64,000 nucleotides of DNA from Daphnia pulex (taxonomy: Eukaryota > Arthropoda > Branchiopoda > Diplostraca > Daphniidae), in the NCBI RefSeq assembly GCF_021134715.1, contig NC_060025.1:3348001-3412000 (forward strand). The letters run 5' to 3'. The translations under genes were made by a program, and so were the position numbers. The first letter of the stretch is position 1; each line of letters opens with the position of its first letter. Shown here piece after piece: positions 18,152-30,496 of this stretch. Under the pieces are notes generated by a model, which saw only the letters and a program-made list of their open reading frames with translations, searched no databases and had not been told where the DNA came from.

Positions 18152-21100
18152 ATGGAAAACTTCCGCCGTTGGGTGAGTAATTCCCGCCACCTTGTCTTGC
18201 TTGCATCCACTAACTTTGGGTTCTGAAATGTCAAGTCAAACGTGTTTTTAATATTAATTTTTTTTTCAAGCATTATTTATGCATAATTTCAAAATAGTGT
18301 GCTACATAATGATCTAAATCAACTTCGTGCACCCTATTTGTATGGAAACCTAATCGGATATTTATCCGACCGCAACCCACATCCATTCTAATCTATAATT
18401 CATTATCGGCAGTTGTTTGTGTTAACTTCTAGAACTTTTCTTTAGAGAAAATAAAATCAGTGCTGGTGAATTATTTACACATGTAAAAGGAATTTAAATG
18501 TATGTTAACAGAGACGAAGTACAAGGAGGAACGCGGCTCCTAATAGGTTTATCTTCGTTGGTAATGCCGTTCCTCAAAATGCCAACCCGCCGGCCGAATA
18601 TGACCGTCAAAATTTTACCGATAATGAAATTGTTTCCTCCAAGTACACGGCGTTAAACTTCCTGCCAAAGAATTTGTTTGAACAGTTCCGCCGTATCGCT
18701 AATTTCTACTTCCTCTGCATAGCCATCATTCAGGTTTAACCAAAACAAACAACTTAGATCTATTGTCCGACCAATAATAATTCAATTTCAATAGATTGTC
18801 AGCGACAGCCCTACAAGCCCGATAACGAGCATTCTCCCCTTGATTTTCGTCGTTATTGTAACAGCTGTTAAACAGGGCTATGAAGATTTTCTGCGGCATC
18901 TCAATGATCGGCAGGTCAACGAGCAATTGATTGATGTTGTGCGCAATGGAGAGTTACAGGTAGAGTCTAAAAATCTTTTAATCTTTAAAAGAAGGGAAAA
19001 GAAGAATTGTTAAAATAATCATTTTTTTTTAGAAAGTCAAATCGAAAAATATTGTCGTTGGAGATGTACTCAGGATCGAAGATGATGACAGTTTTCCTTG
19101 CGATTTAGTGTTGTTGTCGTCCTCTTACGCAGAGGGAAAATGTTATTTGACTACGGCTAATCTGGATGGCGAGACGAATTACAAAGTAGGCGTCAAATTC
19201 CGTGAATACTTAAGTAATCTTTATTGTTATCGCTTGAAATTTGTTATCAGATGAAAAGTTGTCCAAAATTGACTCGGGATTTCAACGATGCTCAAAAGTT
19301 AGATCGACTCAGGGCACATATCGAATGCCAACAACCCAATGTTAATCTTTATCAATTTGTTGGTACATTGACCGTGTATGCCAACCGAATCGTTCCTGAA
19401 GACTCATCCGAACTCCTACGACACCAAAATACTGATATTGACGCTGGTGGAGTGACGTCTTTAGGTTTAGACAATCTCCTCTTACGTGGAGCACGACTGA
19501 AAGATACGGAATATGTCTATGGTATTCATTTGATTGTTTTTTTAACTGCCGGAAGGAAAGATAAATTATCCGCTATCATTAGGATGTGCTGTTTATACTG
19601 GACAGGATACCAAGCTCGGTCTCAATTCTTTGCTAACAAACAACAAATTCTCCACGGTCGAAAAGTGAGTCGGTTTCGCCAGTTAATAATTTATTTCTTG
19701 CCGTCTTATGAATCCGATTATTTCTGAAATATTCAGGAGCATGAACTACTTTCTTTTGGCTTTTTTGGTCCTTTTGATATTGGAAATTGCACTTTGTACC
19801 ATGCAAAAATATCTTTATCAACCACAACTTAGTAAGCTATGACGAGTTAGTAATGCAATACCCGGTTGTTTTATTATTTATCAGCTCAACACATTATTGA
19901 ATCCATGTATTACTTTGGTTTCAGCTGATGCGTTTTATCTCGGAGCACTACCGCCAACGACTTTTGGTAGAGTCATGCAGGATGTAGCATCATTTCTAAT
20001 CATTTTCAACTACGTCATTCCTATCTCACTTTACGTAACGCTTGGTATGAGGCATTAACTTCCTATAACTTTGTTGTCACCACTTCCATATTTCATATTA
20101 AATTTTGTCTTATTTCTCATCGCACTGGATTTCAACAGAAATGCAAAAGTTTTTGGGCACTATTTTCTTTGTGTGGGATGACGATTTGTACTGCCCTGTT
20201 GCGGATGAAAGGGCCCTATGTAACACATCTGATCTTAACGAAGAATTGGGACAGGTGTGTTAATTTTTCAATATGATCCGCAACACGAATAGTCATTTAA
20301 AGTTTATTCCTGTATTAGGTTGAATATCTGCTGACCGATAAAACCGGAACATTGACTGAGAATTGTATGGAATTTCGTCAGTGCTCTATTTTTGGTTTCA
20401 AATACGTGGAAGACGATAGCGTTTTAATGCGAGCGACTGATAACAGTGCTATACACCTGGAACGGGTGGAAGAATTCGAGGTAAAAATCACTTTCCTCTA
20501 TCACCACAACTTTACATTTAACGCTTTTGATTGTTTAGTCCGAAATTGAAGACTTTTTTATCACTTTGGCTTTATGTCATACTGTCACGATCACTGGCAA
20601 GAACAAGAACAAAAATAAATTGAAAGTAAGCAGGGCCAGTGCCGTCGTCGAGCCTGACGGTTTTGAAAATGCGGCCTTTCAATTCCATAGAGGGGATTAT
20701 GACTATCAAGCGTCCAGCCCAGATGAGAAAGCTCTAGCTGAAGCGTGTCAGAGGTACGAGCAAGTTCATTGTATCTACCGTACTAAAACTAACGTTTAAT
20801 CTTTGAACTGGTATTTAGATTGGATGTCGTATATTGCGGGGAGACTAACGACATATGTAAAATTATGTATCAAGGAGAAGAGCGTCTATATCGTCGTTTA
20901 CATATTCTCGAGTTCGATTCAGACAGGAAACGCATGTCCGTGATTGTCCAGTTTCCGGACGAATCCATTTGGCTTTTGTGCAAAGGCGCCGAAAGTACAG
21001 TTCTACCTCGTTGCGTATTCGGACCTATCCCTGAAACTGAAAGTCACATCAAGGATTACGCGATGGTACCATCAAATGTTATTAAATGATGCGTGTGACT

Positions 21101-23999
21101 GATTTATGACAAATTGTGTTTTCATCTAGATGGGATTGCGAACCTTGGCGATAGCGGTTCGTCCAATTACTCCTGAATATTACGAAGAAATCACCGTTCA
21201 ACTTGATAAAGCCCGTCAAGCACTATCTAATCGAGAAGAAGAAGTATCTAAAGTTTGCGATATTATTGAATCCGAGATGACTTTACTGGGAGCGACTGGT
21301 GTAGAGGATCAACTCCAAGACGGTGTCCCTGAAACACTTGAATCGCTCAGAGCCGCAGGAATTAAAGTTTGTTTTTAGTTGTTTTAATAATTATCAATCG
21401 CGTTTCTTTACGCATATAAATTCGAATCGCAGGTGTGGGTATTAACAGGCGATAAATTGGAAACTGCCGTCAATATCGCCCACTCATGTGGACATTTCAA
21501 ACGTGGCATGGAACTACTCATTTTGAGTGATCCAGATAAAACAGAAGAAACTTTAGATGAACTCGAGTATGTATTGAAATTGACATTTATCTTGAAAAGT
21601 GAAAAAATTAACAGAATTTCTTTTATTAGAAAGCGGGTAAATGAAAGAAATGATTGCCATTTTGGCATGGTGGTCGATGGTCAAAGTTTAGCTGTTGCAT
21701 TAAAACATCATCGAGGCATGTTTGGCGACATTGCAAAGCGTTGCGAAGCTGTCGTATGCTGCCGCATGTCACCAATTCAAAAAGCCGAGGTTAACGTAAA
21801 ACTGAAAATATTTAATTTACCGAAATAATCTAGAATGTTAATTATAGGTAGTCAAGTTGGTTAAAGGATTCCCTGGAAAACCTATTACTGCAGCCATCGG
21901 TGACGGTGCGAATGATGTCTCCATGATTCAGGAAGCTCATATTGGTTTAGGTGAGCATTTTATTTTTTTTTCTTTCTAAGAAAATTAATTTAACCGAAAT
22001 ATCTTCTTGGGATATAAAAAGGTTTGATGGGAAAGGAAGGTCGCCAGGCGGTACGTTGTGCAGATTTTGCCTTTGCTCGGTTTCGATTTCTTCGAAAAGT
22101 TTTACTCGTTCACGGTCATTGGTATTATTGGCGCGTTTCAACCCTCGTCCAGTATTTCTTTTACAAGAACATTGCCTTCATCACTCCAGTGGTTTTCTTC
22201 ACTGTTCATAGTGCCTACTCTACTCAAGTAAAAATATTTATTCGCCGTTTTTTCGTAAGAGGAAAATATATTAATGCTATAATTTTGCTTGATTTTAGCC
22301 TGTTTATGATGCGTTCTTTTTGACGTTTTACAACATCCTTTTTACCTCTTTGCCAATTCTCATCTACGGCTTGTTCGAGCAGAATTTCACGGCACCACAA
22401 CTCCTTGAACATCTTCACCTTTATAAGGACATTGCCAAAAACGCTCGAATGAGTTGGGGCCAATTTTTCAAGTGGAATTTATTGGGTAACAATATTTAGA
22501 TAGAATAATCTTTTGTTTGTGTTGGCCGGTTGAAGATAAGAATTTTTTATTTCAAGGACTGTGGCACGCTGTTGTTCTTTATTTCGGGTGTTACTTGCTC
22601 TGGCAATATGATCCAGCGTTTTTCGGGACCGGCATAACATTAGACTATTGGAGTTTTGGGACATTGATATATCACGCTGTCATTTTTGTTGTCAGTATAA
22701 AGGTACTCAATTTCACAATTTTTAATGGGGTCATTCTATCAAATTTGTTCCTTTCAGTTGATTATCGAATCTCGTTACTGGACAGCCTTATTCGTTTTTT
22801 CGATCCTGATATCGATTTTGGGATTTATAGGTCTTACTTTCCTGTATTCTGGAATCGTTATGTAAGTAGAGTAAATGTTACTATTTTCCTAAAATGAAGT
22901 AAATCTATCTGAACATTTTGAAATCACAGCGAATCGTTGGAAAACGAACATATGCTTTTCGTTTACGTGACTTTGCTCTCTTCTGGACCTTCATGGCTCT
23001 TTACCTTATTTGCTGTTGGGACTGCACTTCTTCCGGATATTCTTGTAGCAATTTGGGAAACTTATTCCGTTGGTGGTGGTGTTCTGGTTAACAAGGTACG
23101 CTTTCGTTCAAACGTTTATCAAAATTTCAACATTATAATAAATGTTTTTAACGTAAAATTTAGAAACACACCCCTGAACAGATTTTACGGAAGAAATTGG
23201 ACCGCACATTTTCTCTGTTGTCTCAAACACGTGTCGGTAAGTTGGGAATATCAAAATGGCGTAAATCCTCGTCAACCAAAAGGCCCGCCCAACAAACATC
23301 ATACGAACCTCGCCGTGACAGCAATGTCCAAGTGCATTTTGAACCTCGGCCTAACAGCAATGTCCAAGTACACGAGGAACTTTGGCGGAACAGTGAAACC
23401 CAAGTACCACGGCCTGACAGCAGCAATGTCCAAGTGCATTTTGAACCCCGTAACAGCAATGTCCTAGTGCCTGAAGAACCTAGGCGTAACAGCAAAGTCC
23501 AGGTGCATATTAATCCTCAGCGTGACAGCAATGTCCAGGAGCCTGGGGAAACTCGGCGTAACAGCAATGTCCAGATGAACGAGGAACCTCGGCGTGACAG
23601 CAAAGTCCAGGTGCATTTTGAGCCTCAGCGTGACAGCAAGGTCCAGGTGGATAAAGAACCTCGTCGTGACAGCAATGTCCAAGTGCATTTTGATCCTCGG
23701 CTTGACAGTAATGTCCGGGTGCCAGAGGAACCTCGGCGTAACAGCAATGTCCAGGAGCCTGAGAAACCTCAGCGTAACAGCAATATTCAAGTTAACGAGG
23801 CATCTCGGCGTGACAGCAGCATCCAGATGAATGAGGGACCTCGACGTGACAGCGATGTCCAAGTGCATGTAGAACCTCTGCGCCGTGATAGTAATTCATC
23901 GGAGTCGCAAAGTGAAGGGTGAGTCTTTTTCTCGTTTTGTTTTATTAACTTCCACTAATAACATATTTCTTTTATTGAAATAGGCCACTGGAAGTCTAA
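18152..23999 (+). CDS. ATP11: P4-ATPase lipid flippase, ATP11 class, copy 2 with repeat-rich C-terminal tail
   Basis: Twenty-three exons, about 1360 aa. Exons start at 18152 (MENFRRW), 18512, 18795, 19033, 19251, 19583, 19737, 19925, 20139, 20319, 20539, 20819, 21130, 21433, 21630, 21848, 22022, 22299, 22557, 22758, 22930, 23164 and 23984. Catalytic motifs are intact: [16 protein letters not shown] in M4, DKTGTLT (Asp near 422), KGAES, TGDK, GDGAND (near 819), then GLMGKEGRQ of the ATP11 class. Introns fall at the same places and phases as in copies 1 and 3, so the copies arose by duplication. The copy is unique in its tail of about 250 residues, mostly 12-residue repeats (23305-23916) rich in RRDS/RRNS. 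The gene may end at TGA 23920-23922 or splice over it (gtgagt) to end PLEV at 23999. Confidence 0.93.
23305..23916 (+). repeat. 36-bp coding minisatellite in the flippase 2 tail
   Basis: About 17 imperfect tandem units of 36 bp (12 codons), with a few 33-bp units. The unit consensus is near [12 protein letters not shown]. Nine units contain RRDS or RRNS. The frame is kept throughout, and the array is absent from the other two flippase copies. The minus strand also stays open here because of the repeat, which is a shadow. Confidence 0.9.
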
Positions 24000-25321
24000 T
24001 TAAGCTAATCAAGCATTTTAAAATTTTACATCACATCCTATCACCACCGTCTCCCTAGTCATATTGTCTTCCATCATCATCATAACCTACTGATCTCTTC
24101 AAGTCATTATGTAAAACCAGTTCGTAAAATTTCGCTTGACATGGACGAGAAATGTACTGAATTCATTTGATTATATTACCCTACATAGTTAAGTTCTTAT
24201 TAGAAATAAAATAAAATTGATGGTTGTAATATATTTTTTGTTAGTTAACAATGGAAAATAAAAGGTGGTGAATTTTTTGTTAACAACTCTTTTAGTTTGC
24301 CTAGAAACCTATAGACAAATGCTGCTACAGAATCATATATAGTCACAGGAATCGCCTTCCAAAGCTATTATTTACTTAACATTTCTTTGTGGTAATTTAT
24401 GCAACGAGTATAAAATTCGCTGTAAAGCGGTGCTGGTGATGATCAGTATCAACATATATCTAAAGTATAGTGTAACACAAAGTAATTTAAAATTACAGCC
24501 GTTTACTCGATTGCCTGTAATAAGACTGTAGAAATACAGCGCGATATCAGCGCGAAGCTTTTCAAATCTCGGTACCAAAAGACAAAACTCCGGGGATCTG
24601 GTTTCGACTCTTGCCGCTAGTCTCACTATTAAGACATCGTCGATTATCAGCTGACTCAGAGTTCAAACAAACTTCAAAGCTTTATGATGTCAAACAAAAC
24701 TCCCTTCACGTGTGGCAGGCTGCTATTATTCGTATAGAATAAATCACTGGAAAAGATAACAGGTAATGGTTTAAAGATAGTCAATTCTTTTTCGTATGGG
24801 ATCAGCATATAGAAATTTCTCGTACAATTAATACAAAAAGCACTGCCAATTTGCAATTAAGCGAAATAATGACATATTATCAACAACAGTGTCCTAGACT
24901 GTGATGTGCGTGAGCTTAACTTTTGGTCATTTAACCAAAAACAAAATTTATGGTTGTAGCCCATCTAATATCTAAGTACTTACGGTATATACCTTGATTT
25001 GTTAGTTTGATTGCCAAATTTTAGTTGACCCAAGTATTAATGTTGTAACAACATTGCATTTACATTTCCATCAACATTTCTTCTATACTTAATCCATTTA
25101 TAGTATATTACATGTGAATGTTTACCTACTGGCAGTATTGTGAAGATAAGGTAAAGGATGTTGCTGATTAAAACCATAGCAACAACTGTCCTGAAACCAT
25201 TAGTCCGTTAGGTACAGTACCCTTCTCAATGATAAAAATTTAGTGGATGGGTAGCTTTTGGAGTAAATGGTGTGTTTTCGTTTTTTATATGATAGTTAAT
25301 TAGTGCTCATCTAAATATCTA
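24000..25321. other. Spacer between flippases 2 and 3
   Basis: The spacer is A/T-rich with no supported gene. It contains the flippase 2 3'UTR with overlapping poly(A) signals (aataaaataaa) at 24205-24215, and presumably the promoter of flippase 3 at its right end. Confidence 0.5.
24205..24210 (+). terminator. Poly(A) signal of flippase 2
   Basis: AATAAA lies about 206 bases after the spliced stop codon of flippase 2, followed by another AATAAA five bases on. Placement and A/T context fit a polyadenylation site. Confidence 0.55.
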
Positions 25322-28300
25322 ATGGAACGTTTTCGCCGTCTTTGGGTAATTAATTATAATTAAAAACGCGATTATACCTAAAACTACCAAATAACTTCCA
25401 ATTTACATCCGGGGCAATATAATGCTAGAACACAAATATCTATCTTCACCACGTGCATGTAGCAATATTTGACTATCTAAGATGTAAAAGGTGACGACAT
25501 ACTAAGTTGTAAATAATTTTCTTTGATCAATCTTAGACTTCATTCGTCATTTTTTAAAGTGAAATTAAACACGGGTCCAACTTGTTGTTATTATAATTTT
25601 TTTTTGTTACTGGCGGTTCATCACTCACACAATTAAGTGCCAGAAAATTCAAAATTATCAACGTGAGTGTAAAGTTACTGACAATAAGATAAAAAGAAAG
25701 TCAGATTGTATATACATACAGCATCTGGATCAATCATTTGACATAAATTGATGCTGCGAATTATTTTTCTTCCGAATGCTCGACGAATTGTAATCACTAC
25801 CGGTTGGAAACCAAATATTTTAAATTGCAACTAATCTCATGTTTGATCAAATTTATTTCCAGAAAAAAAACAAATATGAATTTCCTAACAGATTCATCTT
25901 TATTGGAAATACTACTCCTGAGGGAGTTCAACCTCCGGCCAATTACGATCACCAAAAGTATCCGGATAATGAAGTCATCTCCTCAAAGTACACTGTGCTC
26001 AACTTTTTACCAAAAAATCTGTTTGAACAGTTTCGGCGAATAGCAAACACGTATTTTCTTCTCATTGGCATCATCATGGTAACTTAATTATTTAATTTAA
26101 AAAATTCGATTATTAATTGGCGTTCATGTAATTCAGCTCGTGATCAACAGTCCTGTCAGTCCGTGGACAACTTGGCTCCCGCTACTATTCGTCGTTATCA
26201 TCACGGGTGCAAAACAAGGCTATGAAGATTTTTTGCGACATGTTAGAGATCGTGAAGTGAATTTGCAACTTATCGATATCGTTCGCAATGGAGAAATTCA
26301 AGTACTTAGACCGATTACTATTTAACATTTTTTAAAATTTGAGGATAACCGCGATTTATTTTTGTAGAAGGCAAAAGCAAAAGATATTCGCTTAGGTGAT
26401 ATCGTGAGGATTAAAGAAGAAGAGAGTTTCCCGTGCGATTTAGTGTTACTGTCTTCATCCGACGAAGAAGGCAAATGTTACCTGACTACAGCCAATCTAG
26501 ACGGTGAAACCAATTACAAGGTGTGCAAATATATTCATGTTCTTTAGAATTACTTAACATTCATCTTTGCTGTCCTTATTTAGACCAAAATTAGCGCCAA
26601 AACAACACGAGATTTCGATCAACCAGAAAAACTGGAGAGATTGAGAGGTCACATTGAATGTCAACAACCAACTGTAAACTTGTATCAGTTTATTGGAACG
26701 TTGACGGTATACGAACGTGACGGTCTGGGCGCAATTAGTTCAACTAAAGCTTCCTTAGGACTAGACAACCTACTACTTCGCGGAGCGAAACTCAAAGACA
26801 CAGATTTTATTTATGGTAGATCTTTCCATTCCGATTTCTATGTGGTATAATTTAATACGTCCGTTTAAATGCACATAATAGGATGCGCTGTGTATACTGG
26901 TCAACAAACTAAGCTTGGCCTTAACTCCCTAATAACTAGGAATAAGTTTTCTACGGTAGAGAGGTAATAAGTGACTAAATTAAAATTGTTGTAATCTATA
27001 AATTGCCAATCTTTTAGGAGTATGAATCGCTATCTTGTAGTGTTCATGGGTCTTCTCGCACTGGAAATAGCCTTGTGTACCATGCAAAAATATTTATTTC
27101 TCTCAAATTTAGGTAACATTTTAAATTTAGAAATAGATCTGTGTTCAAATAAAATTTAGATGTTAGTAGCAAGCAGTAATTTAGCTTTTTATCGATTTGA
27201 TTCAGATGAGGCCTATTATCTTGGAGAGAAAGAGGAAGTTTCATTAGTTGGCGTGTTGGCAGACTTGTCAGCCTTTCTTGTTATTTTTAGCTATATCGTT
27301 CCTATTTCCCTATACACCACGTTAGGTAAACCACATATACTTTCTACCGTGTTCAGATAACCGATTCTTACTTTAACCTCTTTAACTATTTAGAGGTGCA
27401 AAAGTTTACGAGCAGTCAATTTTTTGGATGGGACCTTAAGCTATATTGCGAGTCTACAGATGAACCTGCCATCTGCAACACGTCTGACTTGAACGAAGAG
27501 CTGGGACAAGTATGACTATGGTAACCTTGTTTAAGTTACAAATTATTGATCTCTCTCACTCTTTATAGGTCCAATATCTTTTCACCGATAAAACTGGAAC
27601 ACTAACTGAAAATTGTATGCAATTCCGACAATGTTCCATCGTGGGTAAGAAGTATACCGAAGAAAATGGCATGCTGATGGTTGCTTTGGATGGAAGTACA
27701 TTAAACTTGCAGCGCGTTGAACACTTGTCGGTAATATACAGTACTTACTCGATCCATTTTTAAAGTACGCATATAATATTTATTAGTTAGTCTATTGAAT
27801 CTTAGCCTGCTGAGGAGCAATTTCTAATTACACTAGCTCTGTGTCACACTGCAACCGTTACCAGTCCCTTTAGAAGAAAGGATTCGTCATTGAACTCTAA
27901 ATATGGCAACGAAAACCCAGTCTTTACTACTCATGGGAACGATTTCGAGTATCAAGCTTCCAGTCCAGACGAGAAAGCGCTCCTTGAAGCTTGCCAAAAG
28001 TACTTAATTATTAGTATACAAAAACAAAAATTCAGGAAACTTACCAATCCTCTAAATGAATAGGTTTGGAGTTATCTATCATGGAGAAACTGGTGGCATT
28101 TGCACCATTTCCGTCAATGGTGAAAAGAGAACCTATCGCCGCTTGCACATTTTAGAATTCGATTCGAATCGAAAACGAATGTCGGTTATAGTTAAGTTTC
28201 CCGACGACTCTATTTGGCTACTGTGTAAGGGCGCCGAAAGTACAGTCCTACCGAAGTGCGTCGCAGGATGGAAAGATGAAACAGAGCAACACATTAAAGA

Positions 28301-30496
28301 CTACGCAATGGTGAAATAATTCAATGGTTTCCCTAAATCTACGGTATGAGAATTTGTTTGCATTTTAGCTTGGACTGCGTACACTGACGATAGCATCGAG
28401 TCGTCTAAATCAAGAAAAATACGAAGAAATTGACAATCTACTTGAAGGTGCTCGTCAAACAATGGAGGACAGAGAAAAGGAATTAGCAAGTTGTTTTGAT
28501 GCAGTTGAAGTTGATTTAACATTGTTGGGAGCAACGGGGGTGGAGGATCAACTTCAAGAAGAAGTGCAAGAGACGCTCGAATCTCTTAAAATTGCTGGAA
28601 TTAAAGTAACTATATTTATTACAATTTTCCTTCATGATTTAATTACCAATATTTTTTCAAGGTATGGGTGTTAACTGGTGATAAATTAGAAACTGCCGTT
28701 AATATCGCATATTCTTGTGGTCAATTCAAACGAGGGATGCACATTTTTGAATTGAGTTCGTCTGAGGAAGTCGAAGAGAAGTTGACCCAGTACAGGTAAA
28801 ATTACTTGGTGATGTAAAACTACTTTAGATTTGCGTTTAACTGAGAAATCGTCCGAACAGAAAAACGATACGAGATGAGTGCGACCGTCATTATGGAATG
28901 GTGATAGATGGCCATTGCCTGTCTACGGCGTTAACTCAACACCGAACACTTTTAGCAGAAGTGACGAAACACTGTGAAGCTGTCGTCTGTTGCAGAATGT
29001 CGCCCATTCAAAAAGCTGAGGTATAATCTTGTTGTACACGGTAAACTTAAAGAAAAGACATTGATAACCGTCATTTTTAGGTGGTAAAACTAGTCAAAGA
29101 ATTTCCCGAGAAACCCACAACTGCTGCGATTGGGGACGGAGCAAACGATGTATCTATGATTCAAGAAGCTCATATTGGCTTAGGTATATTTTAGTCAACT
29201 AATTAATCCAGAGTAAGAACATGTTTACTAATTTTTTCCCATTTTCCAAAGGTATAATGGGCAAAGAAGGTAGGCAAGCTGTACGGTGCGCGGACTTTGC
29301 CTTTGCGCGTTTCCACTATTTGCGCAGGGTGTTATTCATCCACGGTCAATGGTATTACTGGCGTATCTCTTCTTTAGCAATGTATTTCTTTTACAAAAAC
29401 CTCGTATTTAACACGCCAGTCGTCTTCTTTTCCATCTTCAATGCCTATTCTACTCAGGTGTGTTTTTAAATGGTTGTATAAACATAGTTCTTCTTGGTTC
29501 CTTAATTCTTTTATCATTTTCAATTCAAGCCTGTATATGATAGTTTTCTACTGACCATGTACAACATTACGTTCACTGGCTTGCCGGTGTTTCTTTTCAC
29601 TGTACTGGACCAAAATTTCACAGAAACACAGCTGCTTAACAATCTTCACTTGTACGGTTCCACAGCAGGGGACGCTCGCATGAGTTGGAAACAGTTCTTT
29701 AAATGGAATATTCTTGGTAATTTTGTGGTATTTTAGTAATTATCTCGTTTTTTCTTCTAACTTTTGATTTACTGTTTTAGCTCTTTGGCACGCTATCGTG
29801 ATCTATTTCGGAACGCATTTGCTATACTACTACGAATGCGACGTTGTCTATAACGGTCAGCCATTGGACTTTGTCACTTTTGGAACGATAATGTGTCAAG
29901 TTGTTGCCTGGGTGACTAATTTAAAGGTAATATATTTCAGATTTCAATATATTTCAGATGAAATTCCTCAATGACTTATTTCTTGTTGGGAAAAAGCTTC
30001 TTTTGGAGTCACGTTATTGGACTCTTTTATTCACGGCCTCAGTCGCCGTCTCAATTTTGCTGGGTTTTTCCGCTGTTGTACTTATCTACTGCGCATACGA
30101 CTTGTAAGCTAAATTGTTGCTATGAAAACTGAAATTACTTTTAAAACTATTTATGTCCTATTTTCAGTAATTTCGTAGATAGCAACGCAATGTTATGGAT
30201 TTATATGGTATCTTCTTCTTCTCCCGCTGCTTGGCTATTGCACTTCATGCTGGTGGTTTTGTGCCTTTTACCGGATCTTCTTGTGCTCATGGCTGAGACA
30301 CATGCAATCCACAACGACATAGTTTATACTAAAGTAATTGGTCTATATTTATGCACATTAACGAATCATAAAATTAATCATGTTTAATTCTGTCTGATGT
30401 ATATAGTCATCGATGCAACGAGCTAACAGTAAACTAAATCGGATCGTATCCTATATGACTCAGCGATCAAAGAAGTCGGTAGATTTAACAATATAG
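25322..30496 (+). CDS. ATP11: P4-ATPase lipid flippase, ATP11 class, copy 3 (divergent)
   Basis: Twenty-two exons, about 1113 aa. Exons start at 25322 (MERFRRLW, like MENFRRW of copy 2), 25863, 26137, 26368, 26584, 26882, 27018, 27206, 27394, 27569, 27806, 28064, 28369, 28662, 28861, 29081, 29252, 29530, 29781, 29997, 30168 and 30407. [11 protein letters not shown] (Asp near 408), KGAES, TGDK, GDGAND and GIMGKEGRQ are intact, so it should be a working ATPase. It departs from its sisters in the membrane part: M4 reads [10 protein letters not shown] (Ser where Asn is usual four residues before the Pro), and the M5 region reads [11 protein letters not shown] with [10 protein letters not shown] instead of [10 protein letters not shown]. 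The tail is short (30 codons in the last exon) and ends at TAG 30494-30496. The paralogy is secure; an altered substrate is inference. Confidence 0.92.

Noticed and set aside
23464-23868. 134-codon minus-strand frame and a 78-codon + frame in the flippase 2 tail
   Set aside because: Both are periodic shadows of the 36-bp coding repeat.
23305-23916. Regularly spaced 36-bp repeat resembling a CRISPR array
   Set aside because: Units are directly adjacent with no unique spacers, remain in frame with a eukaryotic ATPase, and the genome is animal.
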